A stretch of 64,000 nucleotides of DNA from Flavobacterium coralii (GCF_019891545.1 NZ_JAHDIU010000002.1:124001-188000), one strand, 5' to 3'; positions 1 to 8,161 are shown, numbered from the stretch's first letter. Translations and numbers: made by a program. The notes: generated from the letters alone by a model not told the origin.

Positions 1-443
1 TCCAGGCTCACCGCGTCAGGAAATAATAAAAGTGTAGGCTCATCATAACTTTCAAGAGCATCTAAACCGGCAGTTATGTCGGTCTCGTCAATATCATCTT
101 CATAAGAACCAACAGAAACTATATAACACTCTCCGCCACCATTTGCAAAAAATAGCTGAAGGCTGTTGTAAAGCTTGTACTGGCTTTCTGTAACTGTAGT
201 GCCTGTAGTTGGCATGTTGTTAGCATCTAATACTACAGTAATGTTTTCCGGCTGTGGTGCACCGCCAAAATACTGGTTATACTCTAACAGCGATACAATT
301 TTTACAGGCTTTAAAGCTTCCGGTGCTGTTTCTGTATATCCTACAAAAGCAGGAATGGCTGTTGCCACCTGGGCAACTGATTGGGGAAAAGCATCAATTT
401 CGTTGATGTAAACCCCCGGGGTTTTGATTGAACTAATATTCAT
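1..443 (-). CDS. Contractile tail sheath protein, N-terminal part (eCIS/phage-tail-like), runs off left edge
   Basis: Reading leftwards from the ATG at 441-443, the first 147 codons are open and continue past the window edge. The N-terminus (KTPGVYINEIDAFPQSVAQ, then VATAIPAFVGYT) is the classic opening of contractile sheath proteins of phage tails and extracellular contractile injection systems. The sheath polymerises around the inner tube and contracts to drive it through a target membrane. The next recognisable stretch, on a glycine-rich ECYIVSVGSY strand, fits the sheath fold. It lies 32 bp downstream of the DUF4255 gene on the same strand, as in Afp/PVC-type loci. Only the N-terminus is visible, so sheath subtype (Pvc2/3/4) cannot be assigned. 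Confidence 0.88.
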   Translation of the reverse strand, partial: MNISSIKTPGVYINEIDAFPQSVAQVATAIPAFVGYTETAPEALKPVKIVSLLEYNQYFGGAPQPENITVVLDANNMPTTGTTVTESQYKLYNSLQLFFANGGGECYIVSVGSYEDDIDETDITAGLDALESYDEPTLLLFPDAVSL

Positions 444-475
444 AATTAAAGTTTGTTAAAAAATCTTTTTTCTGT

Positions 476-1129
476 TTACTTGATTACTTCCTTTGTTTCC
501 AGTTCTCCCGAAGGGTCATCTTTATTATCTCTCCATAATTCCAGTTCTACTTCTTTTACAATTGGTTGATTTATTAAGTCTTCTTTCTGGATGCGAATCA
601 TCCTCATGCTGTATACTACAGAAGGCATGTAACGGCTTCCGAGATATGACCACAACTGGTTAACCTGATCTGTTTTTAGGCTCACCATATCCAGTATTAT
701 TTTTGTAGATTCTTCTTTTTCTTCTTCGGTAGCAGGCGGCGCTATATTTAGCTGCCCGTTGTAATAGTAAAACACATTTTCGTTCTGGAAGTAGCGTATT
801 ACTTCTTCAAGCCTTTTAAGCCCGTCCTCATATTTGGTATTTTCTTTATCATAAGAAGAAAATAATAAAGAGATGATCAGGTTTTGTGCAGGCTTATGAA
901 ATCTTCTTACTGTATTAGACCCAGGCTGGTACTTTTGATACAGGCTTTGGTTTTTAAGTGTTTTATCTTCCTCTATGTTAACAATAGAAAGTACAATTGC
1001 AGATGATGTTTCAACAGGTGTATCGTGCTCTTTAAGTGTAGCAATGTTGTTAAGGTGCACTTTTACATGCGTAGATGTATTGTCCTCTACCTTTAAAATA
1101 AGATCGGCAAGCACATCAGTTATCATCAT
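476..1129 (-). CDS. DUF4255/Pvc16-family tail terminator (cap) protein
   Basis: A 217-residue acidic protein that starts MMITDVLADLILKVE and contains the central SAIVLSIVNIEEDKTLKN and LIISLLFSSYDKENTKYEDGL segments. These match the DUF4255 family, known from Pvc16/Afp16, the cap that closes the upper end of the sheath and tube in contractile injection systems. The placement directly before a sheath gene is the usual first-gene order of eCIS operons. No membrane segment or signal peptide is visible, consistent with cytoplasmic assembly. The 285 bp upstream separate it from a divergent fibre gene and must hold the promoter of the structural operon, although I see no convincing TAnnTTTG box there. 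Confidence 0.82.
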   Translation of the reverse strand: MMITDVLADLILKVEDNTSTHVKVHLNNIATLKEHDTPVETSSAIVLSIVNIEEDKTLKNQSLYQKYQPGSNTVRRFHKPAQNLIISLLFSSYDKENTKYEDGLKRLEEVIRYFQNENVFYYYNGQLNIAPPATEEEKEESTKIILDMVSLKTDQVNQLWSYLGSRYMPSVVYSMRMIRIQKEDLINQPIVKEVELELWRDNKDDPSGELETKEVIK

Positions 1130-1290
1130 AATTGCAGTAATTTTTTAGTTGTTTAGGATGTGTTAAAACTATCCCAATTACGCAGATTGTGCAATGCGTA
1201 TTTTTACTGAATTTTTATGTGGCTACATGTTAATGATTAATAAAGCCCTTTAAATGGTGACTTTTTCTACTATATTTTTGATAGAATTGA

Positions 1291-1318
1291 TTGACAGAAT
1301 GAATTTTATATATATTTG
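1291..1318 (+). promoter_or_regulatory. Probable Bacteroidota promoter for the fibre gene at 1415
   Basis: TTGA at 1291-1294 and TATATTTG at 1311-1318 fit the -33 (TTG) and -7 (TAnnTTTG) elements of the Bacteroidota primary sigma factor with suitable spacing. The start codon lies about 95 bp downstream, which leaves a long 5' leader containing a C/T-rich stretch. Assignment rests on motif and position only. Confidence 0.55.
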
Positions 1319-1414
1319 CAGAACTCCTTTGTTTTTGAAGAGTCATCTTTACGGCGCAGCATTTGTTATGTTGCTCCTCTTCTTTCTTGCTCTTAATATA
1401 TACCTTCAAAAACC

Positions 1415-2314
1415 ATGATAGAAAACAGAGATATACTTAAATCTTATTTTGAGCCGGGAGATAAGCCATCACACTCCCACTATGCTAGTGTTATAGACAG
1501 CCTGCTGCACAGGGAAGAAGATAAAGCCCCTGCTGTAAAGCCGGTTGATATCGAAAACGATACACAGTTTGTAACCCCGAAAACGGCAGCACTTATTGTT
1601 GAGTCTATTGCTGTTAAAACTGTAAATGATAAAGCTCCTGACGATAATGGTAATGTAACAGTTACAAACGTTACCGGAAGTGCTGCAACCATTACCGGTA
1701 CTATTGCTGTAAACCAGGTCTCTGGGCTGCAGCAGGATTTAGATACCAAAGTTAACAGTAACAATCTTAAAACGGTAAATGGGCAACCACTCGTTGGCTC
1801 CGGTAATATTACCGTAACGACAGGGCAGAAGAAGATAATTTCGGTACCGGCGGCACCTTATACCATACCCGGCACTTCACCTGCTGTTGCTTTTCCTGCA
1901 GGCTGCGATATAATTCCGTTAGAAGCTAACAAAACCTATATATTTAAAGGGAAATATTATATTGCTAATGGTACATCGCATACTATTTCTATAGGGTGGT
2001 CGGTTGACAGGCTTGCAATTACTTCTATGGAGTATTATGCAAGGCTATTTTCATCTAATTTAAATGCTTATGCCACAGCACTTACCCAAACACAGGTTAG
2101 TGGTATTGGTATAAAGGTTTTAAACAGTTCTACGGCATCGCCAACCAGCTCTATTGAATTTGAAGGTGTTATTAGGTGTACGACAGGCGGGAGCATAACA
2201 CCGTTAATCGCATTTTCTACCCCTGCATCTACACCGCTTAGTACTATGAAGGTTGGCAGCTTTTTAGAATTTACAGAGATTGGAGATGATACAGTAACTT
2301 TTATAAAAACCTGA
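1415..2314 (+). CDS. Putative eCIS/tail fibre protein, single-chain variant
   Basis: The 299-residue product begins with a divergent copy (residues 7-35, DILKSYFEPGDKPSHSHYAS then LLHREED) of the LKxWFxxGxKPxxxxYWxxLxSYWHKDE module seen in the two minus-strand fibre genes at 4420 and 5829. Residues about 45-130 are low-complexity, Thr/Val/Asn-rich repeats (KTVNDKAPDDNGNVTVTNV, LKTVNGQPLVGSGNITVT) of the kind found in phage tail-fibre shafts. The last 160 residues are a beta-rich domain with no family I recognise. It is separated by only 2 bp from the DUF2971 gene, so the two are probably co-transcribed. Function as receptor-binding fibre is inferred from module and location. Confidence 0.6.
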   Translation: MIENRDILKSYFEPGDKPSHSHYASVIDSLLHREEDKAPAVKPVDIENDTQFVTPKTAALIVESIAVKTVNDKAPDDNGNVTVTNVTGSAATITGTIAVNQVSGLQQDLDTKVNSNNLKTVNGQPLVGSGNITVTTGQKKIISVPAAPYTIPGTSPAVAFPAGCDIIPLEANKTYIFKGKYYIANGTSHTISIGWSVDRLAITSMEYYARLFSSNLNAYATALTQTQVSGIGIKVLNSSTASPTSSIEFEGVIRCTTGGSITPLIAFSTPASTPLSTMKVGSFLEFTEIGDDTVTFIKT

Positions 2315-2316
2315 TA

Positions 2317-2934
2317 ATGACACCAAACATTAAAAAACTCAACCGCTTTACCACGCTGCCTTTTGTAATTGATATGCTGAGGCGCGAAAAGTTAACGTTG
2401 CTTAACCCAATGTCATGGGAAGATTATAACGACAGGAAAACGCTGGAGGTTTACAAGTCTAAATCAGGTTTTGAGAGTGTATATGTTTTGTGCCTTACGC
2501 ACGAGAACGAAACGATACATCATTGGAATTCCTACGCTTCGGGTACGGCGGGTTGCTGTATAGAATTTAGCCCTGCGAAACTGTTTGCTTCTATTCAAAA
2601 GCATGAAAATATCATGCATGGCAGGATGGAGTATATAAGTGTCAGAAATTTAGGCGAATACCCAACAGAAAAGATTCCCTTTTTAAAACGGCTCCCATAC
2701 AGGCCGGAGCGGGAATACAGGATTATTGCTTCAGGCAATAATCCTCAAATGGCAAGCTTTGATGTAGAAATTGATCTGGCATGTATTAGGCGGATTACCC
2801 TTAGTGGTAAACTGCCTAATACAACCTTTAACAGCATTAAGAATATGTTGTCTGGTATAAATCCTGATTTTAAAGGTAAAATAAGCCATTCTACACTATA
2901 CAACAACCCGCAGTGGATAAACCACTTTGAATAA
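2317..2934 (+). CDS. DUF2971-family protein
   Basis: The 205-residue product contains the features of DUF2971 proteins: an N-terminal LLNPMSWEDYNDRK (the usual LxxPxxFNDPFE-like segment), VYVLCLTHENETIHHWNSYA (CLS....S.MWSHYA-like) with GCCIEF, and a late LPYRPEREYRII (K...W.yE.EyR). The family occurs in phages, mobile elements and defence islands; its biochemical activity is not established to my knowledge. It follows the fibre gene by 2 bp. In eCIS loci such a gene could be a cargo toxin or an accessory, but nothing in the sequence shows loading or toxicity. No signal peptide is visible. Confidence 0.65.
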   Translation: MTPNIKKLNRFTTLPFVIDMLRREKLTLLNPMSWEDYNDRKTLEVYKSKSGFESVYVLCLTHENETIHHWNSYASGTAGCCIEFSPAKLFASIQKHENIMHGRMEYISVRNLGEYPTEKIPFLKRLPYRPEREYRIIASGNNPQMASFDVEIDLACIRRITLSGKLPNTTFNSIKNMLSGINPDFKGKISHSTLYNNPQWINHFE

Positions 2935-2965
2935 GGTAAAGGAGGGAGGCAGACGGTTATATCGG

Positions 2966-3124
2966 CTAATTGCTATCCTTATTAAGTGCCTGCTTTGCCC
3001 TTTTATACTGGCTTGCATCTAGTAAGAGCACATTAGTAGTATCACTCATAAAAATGCTTAACTCTTCTAAATCTTCAAGCAAAATCTTAAATTCGGTTTC
3101 ATTCAGTCCTTCCAAATTTTCCAT
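2966..3124 (-). CDS. Small acidic 52-residue protein, third gene of a fibre operon
   Basis: An ATG at 3122-3124 opens a 52-codon frame ending in TAG at 2966-2968. The product is acidic at its start (MENLEGLNETEFKILLEDLE), predicted mainly helical, with a basic tail (QYKRAKQALNKDSN). The start is 3 bp after the stop of the 430-residue gene, so translational coupling is likely. I recognise no family; an assembly chaperone for the fibre tip upstream is a guess based on size and position. Confidence 0.5.
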   Translation of the reverse strand: MENLEGLNETEFKILLEDLEELSIFMSDTTNVLLLDASQYKRAKQALNKDSN

Positions 3125-3127
3125 AAC

Positions 3128-4420
3128 TTATTCAAATTGTAGTATAAACCTGTCTCTGTACTCCATTTTAGCCTCTAATGCTATTGTATAGGGCTCTGAC
3201 TTTAAATCATGTTTGACTCCGGTTTCCCCGTCAAATAAAAAAATGTTTTGTTGCCTAAATAAACCTTCAAATTTGCTAAGCCGAATAGAATATTCAGTAG
3301 TAAATACTGCTATTACTAATAAGGGTATTTCTTTTTTTGCACTCCAGTCTTCTGCCTGCTTTATGTAATATAACTTTTCATTATCAACCAGTGCCAAAAC
3401 CCTTGATTCGGTTTCCATATTAAGAAAATCATCAGGATATTGCTCTACAGTATAGGATACACTTGCTACAGGTATATATAAATCTTTTTGCAATAAGTCT
3501 ATATAGAATTTATCAGGCTCAGTAAAATCATGCTGTAGCACTTGCATATCAGGAGTGAAAGTTACAATAGATTCTTCTTCCGTTTCTTTATAAACAAGCA
3601 ATGCCTGAAAAGGCATCAGGTTAATATCCCATGTACTTCTGTCAGTTGTTATTTTATTTGAGACAACATAGGTAGGATTATCAGGATTATTAGTTTTATG
3701 CCATATATATACATATCCTCTTAGAAGATTTTTGTTTTCACTTAAAAGTTTAAGTAAACTAAGTTTTGAAGTATATGGATTACCAACAAACCTATATCCT
3801 TTACCTTCTCCTAAATTTAGATTTATAATACCACTGTTTAATGTACCTAGTGTGAGGTTATTTATAGACACCTGCCAGTCGCTTACCGTTGAAGGAAAAT
3901 TATTGGGAGTCCGAACAAGGTATCCGCTTCCGGCTTCAAGTATTGTAATCTTAGGATCTATCGAAATATATATATCATCAATGGCATTATATCCATAAAA
4001 TCTGTTTGTTAAAGTTGTAGGTGATAAATTTATAACCGGTAAACCCGATATTGGCGATGATAAAAACCAATAGTCAAGGCGTTTTAAGCCTGTCAGCAAG
4101 CGGTTGAAGGTAGCTTTTACAGTTGCTACATCTACATCTTTATTAAGCAATGTAAATTCACCATCATTTTCAACAGTAAAAACTGCTTTAGGATCCTGTT
4201 CTACTGTCTCGCCTAAAACTTTTATAAAACAATTCGCTGTAATAATAAGTTCAGTCGCGCCAATGTAAAGATTATAACAAGTAAAGCTGCCATGTTCAGC
4301 AGTTGTATATTTTTCGTTTAATAGTGCATCACAATTGCCGTTAGGCAACCCGTTGCTCCACCTGCCACCACTCCAGGTTGTTGTGCCTTTTATACAGTTA
4401 TCAAATAAAAGAGTGTGCAT
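3128..4420 (-). CDS. Beta-rich adhesin-like fibre tip protein
   Basis: A 430-residue protein whose start overlaps the last base of the stop of the preceding fibre-module gene, so the two are coupled. Residues 13-28 (TTTWSGGRWSNGLPNG) match the opening of repeats common in secreted Flavobacteriia adhesins, and the middle GYRFVGNPYTSKLS also belongs to that repertoire. The C-terminus (IFLFDGETGVKHDLK ... DRFILQF) resembles the final beta-sandwich of such surface proteins. No signal peptide is present, so it is not exported as those adhesins are. I infer that an adhesin head has been recruited as the tip of a tail fibre. The exact receptor or ligand is unknown. Confidence 0.55.
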   Translation of the reverse strand: MHTLLFDNCIKGTTTWSGGRWSNGLPNGNCDALLNEKYTTAEHGSFTCYNLYIGATELIITANCFIKVLGETVEQDPKAVFTVENDGEFTLLNKDVDVATVKATFNRLLTGLKRLDYWFLSSPISGLPVINLSPTTLTNRFYGYNAIDDIYISIDPKITILEAGSGYLVRTPNNFPSTVSDWQVSINNLTLGTLNSGIINLNLGEGKGYRFVGNPYTSKLSLLKLLSENKNLLRGYVYIWHKTNNPDNPTYVVSNKITTDRSTWDINLMPFQALLVYKETEEESIVTFTPDMQVLQHDFTEPDKFYIDLLQKDLYIPVASVSYTVEQYPDDFLNMETESRVLALVDNEKLYYIKQAEDWSAKKEIPLLVIAVFTTEYSIRLSKFEGLFRQQNIFLFDGETGVKHDLKSEPYTIALEAKMEYRDRFILQFE

Positions 4421-4917
4421 TATGCCAGTTTTAGTTTACCATATAACAGAACTTCAGGTTTTGTGCCGGCTTTTGTAACCATTATAGCAGCAATTGCATG
4501 CTGGCCATATAATTGTGGCAACATGTCGTTAGTATGATTTAATATAAAACCGTCTGTTGCAAGAGTAATATTGCCGGCTCCTGACTGCTGAATGATTAAT
4601 TGGAACCCTTCTTTAAACAAAATGAGCGTACTAAGCTTTACTGTAATATCTTCGTTACCTGAATAGATAAGCGTTTTTCCAAGATCTTCAGACTGTATGT
4701 TATATAACCTTTCTGAAACAAGATCATCTATATATACAATATGAGCATGTAGTCCTTCTTTTTTGTCAAGTTCTTCCTTAAGTCCGGCAATCCTGTCAAA
4801 AGGAATATTCTCATCTTTGTGCCAGTAGCTTTCCAGTATTGCCCAGTATTCATCCTGTGTTGGTTTTTTACCGGCGCTAAACCATTCTTTTAGGGTATTT
4901 ATATCTGTAGTTGCCAT
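4420..4917 (-). CDS. Fibre base protein with LKEWFSAGKKP module
   Basis: The 165-residue product opens with the module NTLKEWFSAGKKPTQDEYW, then YWHKDENI, nearly identical to the one at 5829-6953. It is followed by a short helical linker (LKEELDKKEG) and a compact beta-rich C-terminal domain that lacks the long shaft of the other fibre. I infer that the shared module is the attachment point to the tail baseplate and that the next gene supplies the tip. An inverted repeat lies immediately upstream (4924-4954), shared with the other cassette. The family has no name that I can give with confidence. Confidence 0.6.
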   Translation of the reverse strand: MATTDINTLKEWFSAGKKPTQDEYWAILESYWHKDENIPFDRIAGLKEELDKKEGLHAHIVYIDDLVSERLYNIQSEDLGKTLIYSGNEDITVKLSTLILFKEGFQLIIQQSGAGNITLATDGFILNHTNDMLPQLYGQHAIAAIMVTKAGTKPEVLLYGKLKLA

Positions 4918-4923
4918 AAATTG

Positions 4924-4954
4924 TTTTGATGTAAAAATAACGTAAACATCAAAA
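4924..4954. promoter_or_regulatory. Inverted repeat, candidate operator of fibre operon B
   Basis: TTTTGATGT (4924-4932) and ACATCAAAA (4946-4954) form a perfect 9-bp inverted repeat with a 13-bp spacer, 7 bp upstream of the ATG of the fibre base gene. A second shared block, ACGTAAAAA, lies a few bases further upstream. The same arrangement precedes the fibre gene at 6953. Because the arms sit between start codon and promoter region they could act as an operator or as a 5'-UTR hairpin. Confidence 0.5.
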
Positions 4955-5016
4955 AAACTGATTACGTAAAAATACCCAATTTAATAGCAATTAATTAGTG
5001 AGCAGATTTATATTGA

Positions 5017-5829
5017 TTAGTTATCTAAACTTTCAATTTTTTGTTTTTCTTTCCTTAACAATTCCATAACCTGTTTATCAAAAGACTGTACCTGAGCATT
5101 ACTATATCCTGTCCAGTTATAAATCAGTAAGAGGTTTTCACGTACTGTCATGTCTATCTGGCCCTGTGCTGCTACAAAATGAGAATTTTCTTTAGTAGGA
5201 TATTCATCAATTGTGGAAAAAAAAGGTGGTAAAACTTCTTGTGCATTTCCATATCGCATCACTACTCCATCTGCCTGTCCTAAATTAATACATGCAGTTA
5301 TAACAATGCTGTTATTTGGAGTATAACTGGGGCTTTCAGGGTTTAAAAAGCCTGTTACCTCTCTTGTAGGAACTGTTGCACCGCCCCTTATAGTTGCCTG
5401 AAAACGTCCTGAAACTGCATTACCGATAGTAAGTACTAAGCCTGTTGTAGCATTAGATCCTGTTCTAAAGGGGCTATTAGCTGTCCTTGTGCTGCTTGTT
5501 GAGAATGTATTCTTCATTATGCTGTAAATAGCAAAAAGAGAACCATTATGTAAAAATCTGTAATCTGTATTATAGGCTGCCAAATAAGACAGATTGCTTT
5601 CAGTTTTAAGCCATATATCTTTTTCGAGCTCCGGCATTCTGTCTGTGTTTCCCATAGATAATGGAACAGGAAAGTTTGATTTGTCTCCCCAGCGTGTAAT
5701 TTTCGTATCATAATACATGGTTAAAAGTTCAGGAATGCAGTTCCACTGCATGAGTCCCGGTACCGAATTAAATGTATCTTCAACCCTTACTTTTAAACCA
5801 CTTAATTTTATTCCTTTAAAGATTCCCAT
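5017..5829 (-). CDS. Putative fibre tip protein, beta-rich, partner of the 374-residue fibre
   Basis: The 270-residue product overlaps the stop of the fibre gene at 5829 by one base. It begins MGIFKGIKLSGLKVRVEDTF and shows alternating strands with aromatic, Asn and Gly residues (YRFLHNGSLFAIYSIMKN, FQATIRGGATVPTREVTGF, SIVITACINLG). The pattern, and the closing ENLLLIYNWTGYSNAQVQSF with a helical tail, fits a LamG/concanavalin-like carbohydrate-binding fold of the sort used as phage fibre tips. The fold is inferred from sequence pattern only. No signal peptide is present. Confidence 0.5.
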   Translation of the reverse strand: MGIFKGIKLSGLKVRVEDTFNSVPGLMQWNCIPELLTMYYDTKITRWGDKSNFPVPLSMGNTDRMPELEKDIWLKTESNLSYLAAYNTDYRFLHNGSLFAIYSIMKNTFSTSSTRTANSPFRTGSNATTGLVLTIGNAVSGRFQATIRGGATVPTREVTGFLNPESPSYTPNNSIVITACINLGQADGVVMRYGNAQEVLPPFFSTIDEYPTKENSHFVAAQGQIDMTVRENLLLIYNWTGYSNAQVQSFDKQVMELLRKEKQKIESLDN

Positions 5830-6953
5830 TACTCTGCAATAGGTTGTGTTACAATATTATATTCAATCCTGCAATTAATATTTACCGGTTTATTTTGAGT
5901 ATTTACAAATTGCACAGCAATACTTGAGTGTGATATTACAGCCTGTAGCCTTGTGTCTGTTTCCGTAGGTGAGCTATCTATATATGATGAGTATTGCTCA
6001 TTGTAGTTAAGGACTTTATTGCCAATGGCACTTAGTTTTCCTCCGGTATTTGTAAATGAAAACTGTGCTTTACCTGTAATATAATTACCATCTATATCCA
6101 TAATTGCAATATTTTGTATGTCAACAGTTATGATGCTGTTGTTTGGTAAAACTACCTCTTTAAGGTTTTGTACTCCATCCTGAGCAATACTGGATGTGAT
6201 AAAATGTGTTTCATTTATTGCTGAATCTGCAACATATTGTACAGGGCAAAAAAACCTAAATACAGGTGAACTGTTATCAATGCCATAGGATGCAACAGGT
6301 ATGGCTCCTGTCAAAAACCGTAATGATTCTGCAGCTCCTGTTATACCCTTAATAACCATATTTCCATCTGTAACACTTTCATTAGGTTCTATCTGGCAAA
6401 GCGAGCCATCAATTGATAGTACTTTAAGCTTTTCAAACCATTTTACAAAACCGCTTCTAAAGATGCCCCCCGTTCTTGACAAAAGGGCAGGGGCAAATGT
6501 ATCTGCATTATCACCAGTGTGCTCATATTCCGCATTAGCATCTTTGTTCAACTTAGCTGTAAGGCCCTGTACTATTGGTGTTTCTGCAGTACCGGAAAGA
6601 TCGCCTGCAAGTTTTATTTTACCTGCTTGTGTAGAAGTAGCATTATTAACCACTAAACTCGCTACAGTATCATCCAGCCCAATTACATCAGTCATTTCAT
6701 GAGTATGCCTAACATTGGCTTTTGCATCAAACCTGGAATTAAGGTTATGTGCATCAAGGTCTGTAACATGTGCTTCGAATTCACTCTTTTGTGTTTTCTG
6801 ATCTAATGCTTCGGGTAAGTTTTGTATGTCATCTTGAGATATTGTTTCATCCTTATGCCAGTAGCTATCTAACCAGTCCCAATAATTATTCTGCTTGGGC
6901 TTTTTTCCACTGCTGAACCATTCTTTAAGTGTATTTAAATCTTTTATAGCCAT
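5829..6953 (-). CDS. Tail fibre protein with LKEWFSSGKKP module and shaft
   Basis: A 374-residue protein. Residues 6-37 carry the shared module (NTLKEWFSSGKKPKQNNYW, SYWHKDETI). A helical linker follows, then a shaft-like region (residues about 60-150) with THEMTDVIGLDDTVASLVV and AGKIKLAGDLSGTAETP, which are typical phage tail-fibre repeats; the latter is the motif often read as KLAGDLSGTA in Bacteroidota prophage fibres. The C-terminal half is beta-rich and unfamiliar. It is the first gene of a two-gene operon with the tip gene at 5017 and is preceded by the inverted repeat at 6962-6990. Role as receptor-binding fibre of the adjacent contractile system is inferred. Confidence 0.65.
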   Translation of the reverse strand: MAIKDLNTLKEWFSSGKKPKQNNYWDWLDSYWHKDETISQDDIQNLPEALDQKTQKSEFEAHVTDLDAHNLNSRFDAKANVRHTHEMTDVIGLDDTVASLVVNNATSTQAGKIKLAGDLSGTAETPIVQGLTAKLNKDANAEYEHTGDNADTFAPALLSRTGGIFRSGFVKWFEKLKVLSIDGSLCQIEPNESVTDGNMVIKGITGAAESLRFLTGAIPVASYGIDNSSPVFRFFCPVQYVADSAINETHFITSSIAQDGVQNLKEVVLPNNSIITVDIQNIAIMDIDGNYITGKAQFSFTNTGGKLSAIGNKVLNYNEQYSSYIDSSPTETDTRLQAVISHSSIAVQFVNTQNKPVNINCRIEYNIVTQPIAE

Positions 6954-6961
6954 AAAAAAGG

Positions 6962-6990
6962 TTTTGATGTAAAAGTACTTAACATCAAAA
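6962..6990. promoter_or_regulatory. Inverted repeat, candidate operator of fibre operon A
   Basis: TTTTGATGT (6962-6970) and ACATCAAAA (6982-6990) repeat exactly the arms found at 4924-4954, here with an 11-bp spacer, 8 bp upstream of the fibre ATG. ACGTAAAAA follows at 7001-7009, again as at the other site. The conservation of arms, order and distance between two separate operons argues for a shared regulatory function. Confidence 0.5.
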
Positions 6991-7051
6991 CCATAAGGTT
7001 ACGTAAAAACCCTTAATTTTCTTGCGAAAATAAATAGCAAACGAAGGATAT

Positions 7052-7085
7052 AAAAACAAAAAACCTGCAATAAGTAAATTGCAGG
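7052..7085 (-). terminator. Rho-independent terminator on the minus strand
   Basis: CCTGCAAT (7064-7071) pairs with ATTGCAGG (7078-7085) across a 6-base loop, and the minus strand then runs into a T-rich tract (complement of 7052-7063). It would stop transcripts coming leftwards from the glycan operon, although the nearest gene end is about 470 bp away, so a lost gene may once have ended here. Confidence 0.6.
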
Positions 7086-7552
7086 CTTATATTGTTTTAA
7101 GACATTCTGTCTGTTTTCCACTGGATATTTCCAATACGTTTAAAACGTAAAAGTGGACTTGCCCGGACAATTTTCGAACACTTTTTTAGAGGATTTGTCA
7201 GTGCTGGCGAGGCTTTCGGAGTACTAGTTTTTAAGTTTTAAGAAAATTTTATAGTGTGTTAAGAAGCTCATAAGTTTAAATTAATTGACTCAATTAATAT
7301 ATAAATTTATCTACTCGATGGGCGTATGTTCGCCGTAACAATGGAAAGAGTTATTTCAATTACTTTTATCTCACTTTGATCATAAACTCGCTTAACTCAT
7401 GATTTTTATAATCATAATAGTATTTCCAGAAAAATGCGGTAATTCAGAATTTTAAAGGATTCTCGCAACATAAATATATCAAACTGTAAATTAATTAATA
7501 TTTTGCGGTAATCATTTAGATCACGTAACATCTTATTTTTTTACTACCATTG
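7086..7552. other. AT-rich intergenic stretch with gene debris and a palindrome
   Basis: No intact gene is visible. On the minus strand 7107-7240 reads as an open C-terminal-like peptide without a start (ending KRIGNIQWKTDRMS), which may be the tail of a lost gene whose terminator is the hairpin at 7052-7085. ATTAATTGA-C-TCAATTAAT at 7280-7298 is a perfect 9-bp palindrome with a one-base centre. The rest shows nothing that I can assign. Confidence 0.4.
7280..7298. repeat. Perfect AT-rich palindrome
   Basis: Arms ATTAATTGA and TCAATTAAT flank a single C. It lies in the gene-poor gap between the fibre locus and the glycan locus. It could be a regulator site or a recombination scar; the base composition of the region makes a chance palindrome plausible. 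Confidence 0.35.
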
Positions 7553-8161
7553 TTATTCCTCTTCTGCCAAGATTTTCAGACATATCTTCAAGGTTAATTC
7601 CGATCCAAGCCAGTCTTTTGCTGAAGTGGAAACTCCAAAGCTATTAAATAACTTTAAATAATCTTCGACTATATTATTATGTACCTCATTGATAGGTCTT
7701 TTTCCGCTGTGATTAGTAATTATTTCTAATACGAAAAAACCACCCGGATGTAATAGTTTGAAGAGTTTTTCAGTTTCTTTAAAAACATCCGCTCCATATA
7801 GATTCAATCCTTCCAATTCGTAGTGATACCAACTTAATCCTCGGCAATAAATTATATCTATTGAATCCTATTCATATAAATCGCTGAGATATTAAACATC
7901 ATAATGTTTAAATTGCACATTTGGGTAACGCTCGGTAGCCCTTTCAATTGCTACAATTGAACTGTCATAACCTTTTATTCTATATCCCATAGAACACCCT
8001 AAATTGCTGTGAAATCCAAGACCACAACCAATTTCAATGATGTTCCTATTATTTGTATTTATGAAAGACAGCACATTATTTTTTAATTTCTCGAGTTCCT
8101 TTTCATAATCATAATTCCATCCGTTAGTTGAATAATATCGATCGTAAAAAGTTTTCTTCAT
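7553..8161 (-). pseudogene. Class I SAM methyltransferase interrupted by two in-frame stops
   Basis: One continuous frame on the minus strand encodes a methyltransferase of about 200 codons but is cut by TAA at 7892-7894 and TAG at 7859-7861. The N-terminal part has the SAM-binding motif I (IIEIGCGLGFHSNLG) followed by the acidic end of strand 2 (IKGYDSS). Between the stops the reading is YLSDLYE, then DSIDIIYCRGLSWYHYE; after them comes the LLHPGGFFVLEI segment, motif post III of small-molecule methyltransferases. Both stops differ from a glutamine codon by one C-to-T change. It is the last gene of the glycan operon, overlapping the upstream glycosyltransferase stop by one base. As read it would yield only an 89-residue fragment. 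Confidence 0.75.

Noticed and set aside
7107-7240. tRNA- or tmRNA-like end sequence around GGACTTGCCCGGAC and TTCGAAC
   Set aside because: No acceptor stem, anticodon stem or CCA-adjacent pairing could be built; the resemblance is limited to a few bases.
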